Of a stretch of DNA of 64,000 nucleotides, positions 40,705 through 50,327 are shown one piece after another. The notes under the pieces are model-generated. The model saw only the letters and a program-made list of their open reading frames with translations. It was not told the origin of the DNA and did no database searches. The translations under genes were made by a program, and so were the position numbers. Each line of letters opens with the position of its first letter. Position 1 is the first letter of the stretch. Origin of the DNA: Thermobifida alba (lineage in GTDB: Bacteria > Actinomycetota > Actinomycetes > Streptosporangiales > Streptosporangiaceae). The stretch lies in NCBI RefSeq assembly GCF_023208015.1, contig NZ_CP051627.1, positions 248,001 through 312,000 of the forward strand, written 5' to 3'.

Positions 40705-42423
40705 ATGCGAAACCGCTACAGGTTTCTGATCCCCCTCGCGCTGGTCAGCCTGCTGGCCACGTCCTGCGCGGGTGACACGGAAGGCGACGGTGGCGCGGCA
40801 GGCGACTACCCCCGTGCGGAGACCCTCTACACCGGCGGCACCCAGTGGGGGCCGCCGAGCACCTGGAACCCCCTCGACACCGGCGGACACGCCACCGGCA
40901 CGGTGGGCCTGGTCTACGAGACCCTGTTCCTCTACGAGCCGCAGTCCCGCGAGTACATCCCCTGGCTCGCCGAGAGCGGCGAGTGGGTCGACGACACGAC
41001 CTACGAGCTGAAGCTCCGCCAGGGCGTCACGTGGAGCGACGGCGAGGACTTCACCGCCGACGACGTGGTCTTCACCGTCGAGGTCGGCAAGTACGAGGCC
41101 TCCACCTACCACAACCTGTGGGAGTGGCTGGAGAGCGCCGAGGCGGTCGACGACCACACGGTCAGGTTCACCTTCTCCCAGGCCAACTACGCGCAGTGGG
41201 CGAACTGGCTGTACTCCAACGCCATCGTGCCCGAGCACCTGTGGTCGGAGCGCTCCGAGGAGGAGATCCTCACCGGCGCCAACGAGGACCCCGTCGGCAC
41301 CGGCGCCTACCTCTACGAGACGCACGACCAGGACCGCCAGGTCTGGAAGAAGAACGAGGACTGGTGGGCCATCGAGGCGCTCGGCCACGAGGTCGCCCCC
41401 ACCTACATCGTCGATGTGGTCAACACCAGCAACGAGGCCGCGCTGAGCCAGGTGCTGCAGGGCAACATCGACATGAACAACAACTTCCTGCCGGGCATCG
41501 CCCAGCTGGTCCAGGGCGGGTACCAGGTCCAGACCTACTACCCCGAAGAGCCCTACATGATCCCGGCCAACACCGCCTGGCTGGTGCCCAACACCACCAA
41601 GGCGCCGATGGACGACCCCGAGTTCCGCAAGGCGCTCTCGGCCTCCATCGACATGGACGAGATCGTCAACAACGTCTACGGCGGCCTGGTCACCGAGGCC
41701 GACCCCACCGGCCTGCTGCCCGTGTGGGAGGAGTACATCGACACCGGGGTCGTCGAGGAGTACGCCACCCCGCGCGACCCCAAGGTCGCCAAGGACCTCC
41801 TCAAGGAGGCCGGCTACGAGGACACCGACGACGACGGCTTCGTCGAGACGCCCGACGGCGACCCGATCGACCTGAGCCTCATCGTCCCCAGCGGCTGGAC
41901 CGACTGGATGGAGGCCGCCCGGGTCATCAGCGAGAGCGCGGCCGAGGTCGGCATCAAGGTCACCGCCGACTTCCCCGAGTTCAACGCCCTGGTGGACCAG
42001 CGCAACAGCGGCGAGTTCGACCTGGTGATCAACAACGAGCGCCAGATCAGCAACACGCCGTGGACCTACTACGACTACATGTTCCGGCTGCCGATCCAGG
42101 AGCAGCAGGGCACGACCAACTTCGGCCGCTACGAGAACGAGGAGATCTGGGAGCTGGTGGGCGAACTCGACAGCATCCCCGTCGAGGACACCGAGAAGAT
42201 CCGCGAGGTCGCCGGCAAGATCCAGCGGATCCACCTCGAGGAGCTGCCCATCATCCCGCTCTGGTACAACGGCCTGTGGTCGCAGACCAACACCTCGGTG
42301 TGGACCAACTGGCCCTCCAGCGAGACCGACAACAACTACCTGCCCTCGACCTGGCGCGGCTACTTCCAGCTGGGCGGCATCCTGATGCTGACCGAGCTGG
42401 AGCCCGCTCCGGAAGAAGAGTAG
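40705..42423 (+). CDS. ABC importer solute-binding lipoprotein (family 5), probable oligosaccharide binder
   Basis: A 572-residue protein with a lipoprotein signal (FLIPLALVSLLATSC, Cys near residue 21) and an acidic spacer. The family 5 (DppA/OppA-like) fold is shown by YETLFLYEPQSREYIPWLAE, LRQGVTWSDGEDFTADDVVF and PVGTGAYLYE. Several members of this family in cellulolytic bacteria bind cello- or mannooligosaccharides and not peptides. Its operon carries both the LacI-type and CelR-like sites and ends next to the beta-mannosidase, so mannobiose or related sugars are the likely cargo. GGAGAGAAGAAGG precedes the ATG. Confidence 0.88.
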   Translation: MRNRYRFLIPLALVSLLATSCAGDTEGDGGAAGDYPRAETLYTGGTQWGPPSTWNPLDTGGHATGTVGLVYETLFLYEPQSREYIPWLAESGEWVDDTTYELKLRQGVTWSDGEDFTADDVVFTVEVGKYEASTYHNLWEWLESAEAVDDHTVRFTFSQANYAQWANWLYSNAIVPEHLWSERSEEEILTGANEDPVGTGAYLYETHDQDRQVWKKNEDWWAIEALGHEVAPTYIVDVVNTSNEAALSQVLQGNIDMNNNFLPGIAQLVQGGYQVQTYYPEEPYMIPANTAWLVPNTTKAPMDDPEFRKALSASIDMDEIVNNVYGGLVTEADPTGLLPVWEEYIDTGVVEEYATPRDPKVAKDLLKEAGYEDTDDDGFVETPDGDPIDLSLIVPSGWTDWMEAARVISESAAEVGIKVTADFPEFNALVDQRNSGEFDLVINNERQISNTPWTYYDYMFRLPIQEQQGTTNFGRYENEEIWELVGELDSIPVEDTEKIREVAGKIQRIHLEELPIIPLWYNGLWSQTNTSVWTNWPSSETDNNYLPSTWRGYFQLGGILMLTELEPAPEEE

Positions 42424-42537
42424 GCGGAGAGTTTTCCCGAGACGTGGTCCGCTGAACCGCCCCCGCCCCGCCGCCCGGCCCACCGCGCCGGGCGGCGGGG
42501 CGGGGGCCCGTGCGACCACCGAGCCCAGGAGGGCCCG

Positions 42538-43533
42538 TTGCGCAGATACTTCGGCCGCAAGATCTTCGTCTACGTTCTGACCTTCTTCGCAGCCGTCACC
42601 ATCAACTGGATGATCCCGCGGCTCATGCCCGGGGACCCCATCAAGAGCCGCCTCGCCCGCGCCTCCCTGAGCGACTCCGCGGCGGCCGAGGCGCTCTACG
42701 ACTACTTCAACAAGATGTTCGGCCTGGACCAGCCGCTCTGGCAGCAGTACCTCAACTTCTGGGTGTCGCTGCTCCAGGGGGACCTGGGGATCAGCATCTG
42801 GAACTTCCCCACACCGGTCACCGACCTCATCATGGGAGCGGTCCCATACAGCCTGGGGCTGCTGCTCCCCTCCATCGTCATCAGCTGGTTCGTCGGCAAC
42901 TGGTTCGGCGCCTACGCCGCGCGCAGCAAGTGGCTGGACAACACCATCCTGCCGCTGGGCTACGTGCTGACCGCCACCCCCTACATGTGGCTGGCGCTGC
43001 TGCTGGCCTGGAGCCTGGGCATCGTCGCGGGCTGGTTCCCCGCCGCCGGCTCCTACGGCCTCTCCCTCCAGCCCGCCTTCACCTGGACGTTCATCGCCAG
43101 CCTGCTGGAGCACTGGTTCCTGCCGTTCCTGTCGCTGTTCCTGGTCGCCCTGGGCGGCTGGGCCATCGGCATGCGCAACATGATCATCTACGAGCTGGAA
43201 TCGGAGTACTCCAACTACCTGCAGGCCCTGGGCGCGCCGCGCCGACTGGTCCGCCGGTACGCCTTCCGCAACGCCATGCTGCCCCAGATCACCGGCCTGG
43301 CCGTGCAGCTGGGCACGGTCGTGGCGGGCGCGCTGCTCACCGAGATCGTCTTCTCCTACCAGGGCCTGGGCTACCTCATCCTCCAGGCGATCCAGAACCA
43401 GGACTTCTTCCTGCTGCAGGGAGCCTTCCTGTTCATCGTCATCGGCGTGCTGATCGCCAACTTCATCATCGACGTCGTCTACGTCCTGGTCGACCCGCGG
43501 GTCCGCGTCCAGATGCAGGGAGGGGCCAAATGA
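42538..43533 (+). CDS. ABC importer permease 1 (DppB type)
   Basis: A 331-residue membrane protein with about six helices. YFGRKIFVYVLTFFAAVTIN is the first helix, and ALGAPRRLVRRYAFRNAMLP is the EAA loop that contacts the ATPase. The start is TTG, with AGGAGGG 5 bp upstream. It overlaps the next permease by 4 bp. Partner in the importer with genes at 43530, 44449 and 45404. Confidence 0.9.
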   Translation: MRRYFGRKIFVYVLTFFAAVTINWMIPRLMPGDPIKSRLARASLSDSAAAEALYDYFNKMFGLDQPLWQQYLNFWVSLLQGDLGISIWNFPTPVTDLIMGAVPYSLGLLLPSIVISWFVGNWFGAYAARSKWLDNTILPLGYVLTATPYMWLALLLAWSLGIVAGWFPAAGSYGLSLQPAFTWTFIASLLEHWFLPFLSLFLVALGGWAIGMRNMIIYELESEYSNYLQALGAPRRLVRRYAFRNAMLPQITGLAVQLGTVVAGALLTEIVFSYQGLGYLILQAIQNQDFFLLQGAFLFIVIGVLIANFIIDVVYVLVDPRVRVQMQGGAK

Positions 43534-44444
43534 CCGCCGCGCAGCCGCTGCCCGACCCGACCACGGCGCCGGAGGAACCCGCGGCCGCCGCGCCGGAGGC
43601 CCCCCGGCGCGAGGCCCTGTACTTCGCGCTGCGCAACCCCAAGCTGATCGTCGGCCTGACCATCGTGCTGCTGTTCCTGCTGGTCGGACTGGTCGTCCCG
43701 CCGTTTCTGGAGCACGGCCCCGGCGACCGGTACGCGCCGCCGCTGCTGCCGCCCTCGGGCGAGCACTGGTTCGGCACCACGCAGTTCGGCCAGGACCTGT
43801 TCACCCAGTTCGCCTACGGCGTCCGGGCGACCTTCCTGGTGGGCCTCCTCGGCGGCGGCATCGCGGCCGTCATCGGCATGACGATCGGCTTCGTCGCCGG
43901 GTACAAGGGCGGCTGGATCGACGAGGTCCTCAACATGCTGACCAACGTCGTCCTGGTGCTGCCCACCCTGGCGGTGCTGTTCATCATCGCCGCCTACGTG
44001 GACTCCTACAGCGTGGCGACGCAGTCCTTCTTCATCGGCATGACCTCCTGGCCGTGGGCCGCGCGCGCCGTCCGCTCCCAGGCGCTGTCGCTCAGCTCCC
44101 GCGACTTCGTCGACCTGGCCCGCCTCAGCGGGGTGCGGCCCTGGAAGATCATCGTCCGCGACATCGCGCCGAACATGAGCTCCTACCTGTTCATGACGTT
44201 CATCCTGCTCTTCGGCGGGGCCGTGCTGGCCGCCGCGGGACTGGACTTCGTGGGGCTGGGCCCCAGCGACGGCATGTCGCTGGGCCTGATCATGCACCAG
44301 GCCGTCAAGTGGGGCGCCCTGCAACTGGGCGTGTGGTGGTGGTTCGTGCCCCCGGGCCTGGGCATCACCGCGATCGTCGGAGCGATGTACATCATGAACG
44401 TGGGTCTGGACGAGGTCTTCAACCCCAAGCTGAGGGAGATGTGA
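43530..44444 (+). CDS. ABC importer permease 2 (DppC type)
   Basis: A 304-residue membrane protein. A Pro/Ala/Glu-rich cytosolic start of about 30 residues precedes NPKLIVGLTIVLLFLLVGLV. HWFGTTQFGQDLFTQFAYGV is the typical DppC/OppC segment, and DLARLSGVRPWKIIVRDIAP the EAA loop. ATG overlaps the previous stop by 4 bp. Confidence 0.9.
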   Translation: MTAAQPLPDPTTAPEEPAAAAPEAPRREALYFALRNPKLIVGLTIVLLFLLVGLVVPPFLEHGPGDRYAPPLLPPSGEHWFGTTQFGQDLFTQFAYGVRATFLVGLLGGGIAAVIGMTIGFVAGYKGGWIDEVLNMLTNVVLVLPTLAVLFIIAAYVDSYSVATQSFFIGMTSWPWAARAVRSQALSLSSRDFVDLARLSGVRPWKIIVRDIAPNMSSYLFMTFILLFGGAVLAAAGLDFVGLGPSDGMSLGLIMHQAVKWGALQLGVWWWFVPPGLGITAIVGAMYIMNVGLDEVFNPKLREM

Positions 44445-44448
44445 GCAG

Positions 44449-45399
44449 GTGACCCTCGAAGTCTCGGACCTGCGGGTCTACTACCGCACCCTGCGCGGCG
44501 ACGTCCGCGCCCTCGACGGCCCCACCTTCACCCTCGCCGACGGCGAGATCATGGGCCTGGCGGGCGAGTCGGGCAGCGGCAAGTCCACACTCAGCAAGAG
44601 CCTGATCCGGCTGGACGGCCGGATGCGCTACATCGGCGGCGACGTCGTCCTGGACGGCGACACGGTGCCGGTCTGGGACGACCGGGCCATGAACGACTTC
44701 CGCTACAAGCGGATCTCGATCATCCCGCAGTACGCGATGAGCGCGATGAACCCCACGCGCAAGATCGGCAGGATGATCGCCGAACTGCTGGAGTCGCGGG
44801 GGGTCCGCTTCCGGGAGATCCGCGACGAGCTGCACCGCCGCCTGGAACTGGTCGGGCTGGAGCGGGACGTGCTGGACCGCTACCCGCTCGAACTGTCGGG
44901 CGGCATGAAGCAGCGCACCGTCATGGTCATCTCGACCCTGCTCAACCCGTCGCTGCTGATCGCCGACGAGGTGACCTCGGCGCTGGACGTCTCCACCCAG
45001 CGGGCGGTCGCCGAGACCCTGGTGGAGTTCCGCGACCGCGAGTTCGTCAAGAGCATGATCGTGGTCACCCACGACATCTCGCTGGTCTACCAGATCGCCG
45101 ACAGCATCATGGTGATGTACGCGGGACGGCTCGCGGAGAAGGCGCCGGCCAAGACCATCATCGAGATGCCCAGGCATCCCTACACCAAGATGCTGCTGGA
45201 CTCCCTTCCCGAGGTGGGCGTCAAGTACGAGGACAGGCGGCTGAGCGGCATCCCGGGCAGCCCGCCCGGCCTGCTCAACCCCCCGCAGGGCTGCCGGTTC
45301 CGGGACCGCTGCCCGCTGGCCGACGAGCAGTGCCTGGAGCAGCCGCCGTTCGTGGAAGTGGAGAGCGACCACCACGTCGCCTGTTGGAAGGCCGAGTGA
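44449..45399 (+). CDS. ABC importer ATPase 1 (DppD type)
   Basis: A 316-residue ATPase with Walker A GESGSGKSTLSKSL, signature LSGGMKQR, Walker B LLIADEVTSALDV and H-loop VVTHDIS. The C-terminal oligopeptide/dipeptide transporter region (GSPPGLLNPPQGCRFRDRCP, ADEQCLEQPP, HHVACW) has the four conserved Cys that in DppD/OppD can hold an iron-sulphur cluster. GTG start 5 bp after the permease stop. Confidence 0.92.
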   Translation: MTLEVSDLRVYYRTLRGDVRALDGPTFTLADGEIMGLAGESGSGKSTLSKSLIRLDGRMRYIGGDVVLDGDTVPVWDDRAMNDFRYKRISIIPQYAMSAMNPTRKIGRMIAELLESRGVRFREIRDELHRRLELVGLERDVLDRYPLELSGGMKQRTVMVISTLLNPSLLIADEVTSALDVSTQRAVAETLVEFRDREFVKSMIVVTHDISLVYQIADSIMVMYAGRLAEKAPAKTIIEMPRHPYTKMLLDSLPEVGVKYEDRRLSGIPGSPPGLLNPPQGCRFRDRCPLADEQCLEQPPFVEVESDHHVACWKAE

Positions 45400-45403
45400 G
45401 CAG

Positions 45404-46336
45404 ATGCTGAAATTCGACCGCGTCACCAAGGTCTACAAGGTGGGCGCCTTCGGCGGGGGCGAGTTCACGGCCGTGCGGGAGGCCACCTTCGAGGTGCGTC
45501 CCGGCGAGGTGGTGTCCCTGATCGGGGAGAGCGGCAGCGGCAAGAGCACCCTGGGCAAGATGGCGCTGCGGATCGCCTCGGCGAGCTCCGGGACGATCAC
45601 CTGCGACGGCGTCGACGTGTCCACGCTGCGCGGCCACCGGCAGCTCAAGGACTACTACCGCAGGGTCCAGGGCGTCTTCCAGGACCCCTTCAGCAGCTAC
45701 AACCCCGTCTTCAAGGCCGACCGGGTCTTCGCGATGATCCGCTCGGAGTACCACCCGGGCGTCTCCGACGCCGAGTGGCGCGACCGCGTGGCCGAGGCGC
45801 TGAAGGTGGTGCGGCTCGACCCGGACCAGGTCCTGGGCAAGTACCCGCACCAGCTCAGCGGCGGCCAGTTGCAGCGCATGCTGCTGGCCCGCGCCCTGCT
45901 GCTGGACATCGACTACCTGGTGGCGGACGAGGTGATCAGCATGCTGGACGCCTCCACCCGGATCGACGTGCTCAACCTGCTGGCCGACCTGAAGGCGCGG
46001 GGCATGGGCATCCTGTTCGTCACGCACGACCTGGCGCTGGGCAACTACATCAGCGACCAGACCGTGATCCTCCACAAGGGGGAGATCGTGGAGCGCGGAC
46101 TCACCGGGAAGGTGTTCGGCGACCCGCGGCACCCCTACACCAAGAAGCTGTTCGCCTCGGTGCCGCAGTTCCACAAGAAGTGGGAGGAGGTCGAGGAGGA
46201 GCTGCGCGCCCGCGAGGCCGCCGACTCCTCGGCCCAGCCCTACCACCTGGCCGAGGGCCAGGAGGTCCCCAGCGAGCTGGTGGAGGTCTCGGAAGGGCAC
46301 TACGTGCAGCCCTTCCGGCCCCGGGCCGCGGTCTGA
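45404..46336 (+). CDS. ABC importer ATPase 2 (DppF type)
   Basis: A 310-residue ATPase with GESGSGKSTLGKMALR, LSGGQLQRMLLARALL, YLVADEVISMLDASTR and LFVTHDL. In the Walker B/D-loop the usual SALD is SMLD. The C-terminus (HPYTKKLFASVPQFHKKWEE) is shorter than in DppD and lacks the Cys cluster. Starts 5 bp after the upstream gene; last gene of the importer operon, closed by the hairpin at 46349. Confidence 0.92.
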   Translation: MLKFDRVTKVYKVGAFGGGEFTAVREATFEVRPGEVVSLIGESGSGKSTLGKMALRIASASSGTITCDGVDVSTLRGHRQLKDYYRRVQGVFQDPFSSYNPVFKADRVFAMIRSEYHPGVSDAEWRDRVAEALKVVRLDPDQVLGKYPHQLSGGQLQRMLLARALLLDIDYLVADEVISMLDASTRIDVLNLLADLKARGMGILFVTHDLALGNYISDQTVILHKGEIVERGLTGKVFGDPRHPYTKKLFASVPQFHKKWEEVEEELRAREAADSSAQPYHLAEGQEVPSELVEVSEGHYVQPFRPRAAV

Positions 46337-46348
46337 GGACGCTTCGAC

Positions 46349-46379
46349 GAGCCGGTCGGCGCAGGCCGCCGACCGGCTC
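46349..46379 (+). terminator. Hairpin terminator of the importer operon
   Basis: GAGCCGGTCGGCG at 46349-46361 pairs perfectly with 46367-46379, loop CAGGC. No U-run follows at once, though a T7 run occurs at 46409. Confidence 0.75.
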
Positions 46380-46425
46380 CCACGCATGCCCGGCAACGGG
46401 GAAACCTCTTTTTTTCGGCTATTGC

Positions 46426-46437
46426 TGAACCGATTCA
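46426..46437. promoter_or_regulatory. LacI-type operator 1 of the beta-mannosidase gene
   Basis: TGAACCGATTCA, one mismatch to the consensus, centred 35 bp before operator 2. The importer promoter has the same paired spacing (36 bp). Confidence 0.7.
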
Positions 46438-46453
46438 TTTTGATCTCGGCCTC

Positions 46454-46472
46454 TTGACCCTGAACCGGTTTA
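46454..46472 (+). promoter_or_regulatory. Promoter -35 with overlapping LacI-type operator 2, beta-mannosidase gene
   Basis: TTGACC at 46454-46459 followed by TGAACCGGTTTA at 46461-46472 and TAGTCT just after. The same arrangement as at 40490. Confidence 0.7.
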
Positions 46473-46618
46473 GTAGTCTCATGGAAATCGCGGTGGCCCG
46501 ACCACGGCCGCCGCGCGAGTCGGGTGCGGCCCGGCACCGGGTTACGCCCCCTCCCTCCTCCAGGCGCCCGGGTCGCACCCCCGACGTGCAACACACTCGC
46601 CTCACGTGTGGAGACGCC

Positions 46619-49114
46619 ATGGCCGTGCGCATCGAACTGCGCGAGAACTGGACCCTGCGAGCCGAGGACCCCGGGCGGGTCCCGGTGCGGATCGGCCCCG
46701 CGGGGATACCGGCGACCGTGCCGGGATGCGTGCACACCGACCTCATGGCGGCCGGCCTCATCCCCGACCCCTACCAGGGCCGCAACGAGACCGGACTCGG
46801 CTGGATCGGCCGCACCGGGTGGAGCTACACCACCGCCTTCGACGCCGCGGCCCTGGCCGGGGCCGAACGGGTGGACCTGGAGTGCGAGGGGCTGGACACC
46901 GTGGCCACGGTGCTCCTCAACGGCGAACCGGTCGGCGAGAGCCGCAACATGCACCGCTCCTACCGCTTCGACCTGCGCGGCGCGCTGCGCCCGGGCGGCA
47001 ACGAGCTGCGGGTCGACTTCGCCTCCCCCTACGGCTACGCCGAGGCGCTGCGCGACGAGCTCGGCGAGCGGCCCAACGCCTACCCCGAGCCGTTCCCGTT
47101 CATCCGCAAGATGGCCTGCAACTTCGGCTGGGACTGGGGGCCCACCCTGGTCACCTCCGGCATCTGGCGGCCCATCCGGCTGCACGCCTGGAGCACCGCC
47201 CGCCTGGCCCGGGTGGTGCCGCAGGTCACCGTGGCCACCGCCCACGACGGCACCGTGGAGGGCCGCGTCCTGGTCCGCGTCGAGGTGGAGCGCAGCGAGG
47301 CGGGCGAGGACGCCGAACTGGCGCTGAGCGCCCGCGTCGCCGGCCGGGAGCACACCGTCGTGCTGCCCGGCGGGGTGTGCCGCGCCGAGGTCGAGGTGAC
47401 CGTCGCCGACCCCGGGCTGTGGTGGCCCCGCGGCTACGGCGACCAGCCGCTGTACGACCTGCGGGTCGGACTCGCCGGGAACGGCGCGGAACTGGACTCC
47501 TGGCAGCGCCGCGTCGGCTTCCGCAGCGTCGAACTGGACACCGGCGTCGACGAGGGCGGCCGCCGCTTCGCCATCGTCGTCAACGGCGTCCCCGTGCTCG
47601 TCAAGGGGGCCAACTGGATCCCCGACGACTGCTTCGTGACCCGGGTGGGACGCGACCGCTACGCCGAACGCATCGACCAGGCGGTCGCGGCCAACATGAA
47701 CCTGCTGCGGATCTGGGGCGGCGGCCGCTACGAGAGCGAGGACTTCTACGAGCTGTGCGACGAACGCGGCGTCCTCGTCTGGCAGGACTTCCTGTTCGCC
47801 TGCGCGGCCTACCCCGAGGAGCCGCCGCTGGCCGAGGAGGTCGAGGCGGAGGCCCGCGAGGCGGTGGCCCGCCTCGCGCCCCACCCCAGCCTGGTGCTGT
47901 GGAACGGCAACAACGAGAACATCTGGGGTTTTTGGGACTGGGGCTGGCAGGAGCCGCTGGCCGGCCGCAGCTGGGGCGAGGGCTACTACCTGGACCTGCT
48001 GCCGCGCGTCGTCGCCGAGGTCGACCCCACCCGCCCCTACTGGCCGGGCAGCCCCTACTCGGGCACGCCGGACGTGCACCCCAACGACCCCCGGCACGCC
48101 ACCGTGCACATCTGGGACGTGTGGAACGAGGTGGACTACACCGCCTACCGCGACTACCGGCCCCGCTTCGTCGCCGAGTTCGGGTTCCAGGCGCCGCCCA
48201 CCCACGCCACCCTGCGCTCGGCGCTGCCCGACGAGGAGCTGCGCCCGGACTCGCCCGGCATGCTGCACCACCAGAAGGCCGCCGACGGCAACGGCAAACT
48301 CGCCCGCGGCCTGGCCCCGCACTTCGGCGAGCCCGCCGACTTCGACGACTGGCACTACCTGACCCAGGTCAACCAGGCCAGGGCGATCACCCTGGGCATC
48401 GAGCACTTCCGCGCCCAGTGGCCCGACTGCACCGGAAGCGTCGTCTGGCAGCTCAACGACTGCTGGCCGGTCACCTCGTGGTCGGCCGTGGACGGCGGGG
48501 GACGGCGCAAACCCCTCTGGTACGCCCTGCGCGCGGTCTACGCCGACCGCCTGGCCACGGTGCAGCCCGACGGCGACGGCCTGGTCCTGGTCCTGGCCAA
48601 CGACACCGACGAGGAGTGGGCGGCCACCGCGCACGTGGCGCGGCGCGCCCTCGACGGCACGGTGCTGGCCCACACCGAGACGCCCTTCACCGTGCCCGCC
48701 CGCGGCGCGGCCCGGGTGCCGCTGCCCCGCCGGGTGGCCCGCCCCGGCGACGCGGCCGCGGAACTGGTCACCGCGGACACCGGGGCGCGCCGGGCGTACT
48801 GGTTCTTCGCCGAGGACCGCGACATCGCCTACCCCGAGCCGGCCTACGCCACCCGCGTCGTGCCCGACGGCGACGACCTGCGCGTCACCGTGACCGCGCA
48901 GAGCCTGCTGCGCGACCTCGCGCTGTTCGCGGACCGCCTCGACCCGGGGGCCGAGGCGGACGACATGCTGGTCACCCTGCTCCCGGGCGAGTCGCACACC
49001 TTCACGGTGCGCGGCGGCGCCCGCCTCGACCCCCGACGGGTGGTCGAACCGCCCGTGCTGCGCACCGTCAACGACGCGCTGCGCTGTGCCCGGGCGGCGG
49101 GGGCGCGGGGCTGA
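46619..49114 (+). CDS. manB: GH2 beta-mannosidase
   Basis: An 831-residue protein without a signal peptide, so cytosolic. The N-terminal sugar-binding domain (ATVPGCVHTDLMAAGLIPDP, NFGWDWGPTLVTSGIWRPIR) and beta-sandwich lead to the TIM barrel: KGANWIPDDCFVTRVG, WGGGRYESEDFYELCDERGV, NGNNENIWGFWDWGW near 430 (acid/base Glu of NEN) and RFVAEFGFQAPP near 518 (nucleophile Glu). It removes mannose from mannooligosaccharides brought in by the adjacent importer. This matches my memory of the T. fusca GH2 beta-mannosidase and its location. The ATG at 46619 follows GTGGAGACGCC. Confidence 0.92.
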   Translation: MAVRIELRENWTLRAEDPGRVPVRIGPAGIPATVPGCVHTDLMAAGLIPDPYQGRNETGLGWIGRTGWSYTTAFDAAALAGAERVDLECEGLDTVATVLLNGEPVGESRNMHRSYRFDLRGALRPGGNELRVDFASPYGYAEALRDELGERPNAYPEPFPFIRKMACNFGWDWGPTLVTSGIWRPIRLHAWSTARLARVVPQVTVATAHDGTVEGRVLVRVEVERSEAGEDAELALSARVAGREHTVVLPGGVCRAEVEVTVADPGLWWPRGYGDQPLYDLRVGLAGNGAELDSWQRRVGFRSVELDTGVDEGGRRFAIVVNGVPVLVKGANWIPDDCFVTRVGRDRYAERIDQAVAANMNLLRIWGGGRYESEDFYELCDERGVLVWQDFLFACAAYPEEPPLAEEVEAEAREAVARLAPHPSLVLWNGNNENIWGFWDWGWQEPLAGRSWGEGYYLDLLPRVVAEVDPTRPYWPGSPYSGTPDVHPNDPRHATVHIWDVWNEVDYTAYRDYRPRFVAEFGFQAPPTHATLRSALPDEELRPDSPGMLHHQKAADGNGKLARGLAPHFGEPADFDDWHYLTQVNQARAITLGIEHFRAQWPDCTGSVVWQLNDCWPVTSWSAVDGGGRRKPLWYALRAVYADRLATVQPDGDGLVLVLANDTDEEWAATAHVARRALDGTVLAHTETPFTVPARGAARVPLPRRVARPGDAAAELVTADTGARRAYWFFAEDRDIAYPEPAYATRVVPDGDDLRVTVTAQSLLRDLALFADRLDPGAEADDMLVTLLPGESHTFTVRGGARLDPRRVVEPPVLRTVNDALRCARAAGARG

Positions 49115-49299
49115 CCAGCGCCGAGCCGGTCCCGGAGGGGTGAGGAAGCGGGCTTTCCGGGACCGGAGGGAGACGGCGGCACGTGGTGGGGCAAGCACCG
49201 CGTGCCGCCGTCGGGTAGTGTGGCGCCCTGCCGGCCGCGTGCCGGCGGGGCGACGCGCGGCCGTCGCGGTGGAAAGCGGTCGGATGCGGGAGGAAAGCG

Positions 49300-49779
49300 A
49301 TGGACAACCGCGCCTCAGCGGAGCAGACGGCGCGCGACGCACTGGCCGAGGCCGCGGCCGTCGACCGCCGGATGCGGGCCCGGACCCGCGGATACGGCGT
49401 CTTCGTGCTGGCCCTGGCCCTGTTCTTCCCCGCGGTCCTGCTCGTCCTCGGCTTCGTCCCGCTGGACCCGGTGGTCCTCGCGGTCGGCAGCGCCGTCGTC
49501 GGCCTCTCGGTCGGGGTGGGCAGCGCCGTCGTCGGCGCGCGGCTCACCACGACCCCCCGCGGCTTCCACCGACGCTACCTCACGGCGTTTTTGACCTCCG
49601 CCGGCCTGTACACGGTGGCGGTGCTGGTCGGCGCGACGCTCCTCGCCGACAGCGCGGCCTGGTGGATCGGCAGCGCCGTGCTCACCGCCGTGCCGCTGGC
49701 CGTGCTGGGCTGGCAGATCCTGCGCGACGCCCGGCGGCCCGCGCCGGGTCAGGAGTCCGGGGCCGCCAGGCGGGCGTAG
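49300..49779 (+). CDS. Hypothetical membrane protein, four helices
   Basis: A 159-residue protein: a charged helix (QTARDALAEAAAVDRRMRAR), then four predicted membrane segments (VFVLALALFFPAVLLVLGFV, VVLAVGSAVVGLSVGVGSAV, FLTSAGLYTVAVLVGATLL, VLTAVPLAVLGWQIL). No family recognised. GAGGAAAGCG precedes the ATG. Its 3' end overlaps the convergent sortase gene by 31 bp. Confidence 0.75.
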   Translation: MDNRASAEQTARDALAEAAAVDRRMRARTRGYGVFVLALALFFPAVLLVLGFVPLDPVVLAVGSAVVGLSVGVGSAVVGARLTTTPRGFHRRYLTAFLTSAGLYTVAVLVGATLLADSAAWWIGSAVLTAVPLAVLGWQILRDARRPAPGQESGAARRA

Positions 49780-50327
49780 ACCACGGTGTTGTCCGAGTAG
49801 TGGCCGGTGGCGGGGTCGAACGTCCCGCCGCAGGTGATCAGGCGCAGCTCCGGGCGGTCGAGCGGGCCGTAGACCCGTTCGGTCGGGAAGTCCTCCTTGG
49901 CCACCTGCTCCACCCGCTCCACCACGAAGACCGGCCGGGACCCGTCGGCGCGCAGGACGCGGACGGTGTCCCCGGGACGCAGTTCCGCCAGGCGGGCGAA
50001 GACCGACGGCCCGGTCCGGGTGTCCAGATGCCCGGTGATGACGGCGGGCCCCCGCTCCCCCGGGGAGGCGCCCAGCGAGTACCAGCCCGCCAGGTTGCCC
50101 TCCTCCAGCGGCGGGTCCTCCAGCGTGCCGTCGGGCTTCAGCCCCAGTTCCATCAGGGGCGCGTCCACCCCGATCGCCTCGATCGTCAACCGGACCGGCG
50201 CCGAGCGCTCCAGCGCCCGCTCCGGCACGGCGGCGCCGATCCCGCCGTCGGCCAGCGCGAACGCCACCCCCAGGACCACGGCCGCCAGGGCCCCGGCGCC
50301 GGTGCTTCTTCGTCGTCTAGCGGCCAC
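49749..50327 (-). CDS. Class E/F sortase
   Basis: A 192-residue protein with an N-terminal membrane anchor (GALAAVVLGVAFALADGGIG). The catalytic domain has AVITGHLDTRTGPSVF (His near 98), LRLITCGGTF (Cys near 164) and an Arg in the last strands. Actinobacterial class E/F sortases attach or polymerise surface proteins, cutting LPxTG/LAxTG-like signals. GTG start, overlapping by 11 bp the surface protein gene upstream, so the two are co-expressed. Confidence 0.88.
   Translation of the reverse strand: MAARRRRSTGAGALAAVVLGVAFALADGGIGAAVPERALERSAPVRLTIEAIGVDAPLMELGLKPDGTLEDPPLEEGNLAGWYSLGASPGERGPAVITGHLDTRTGPSVFARLAELRPGDTVRVLRADGSRPVFVVERVEQVAKEDFPTERVYGPLDRPELRLITCGGTFDPATGHYSDNTVVYARLAAPDS

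Noticed and set aside
40546-43113. Long antisense frame across the binding protein and permease genes
   Set aside because: Low-complexity Val/Gly/Asp/Arg translation with no motif; the plus strand has clear ABC transporter genes.
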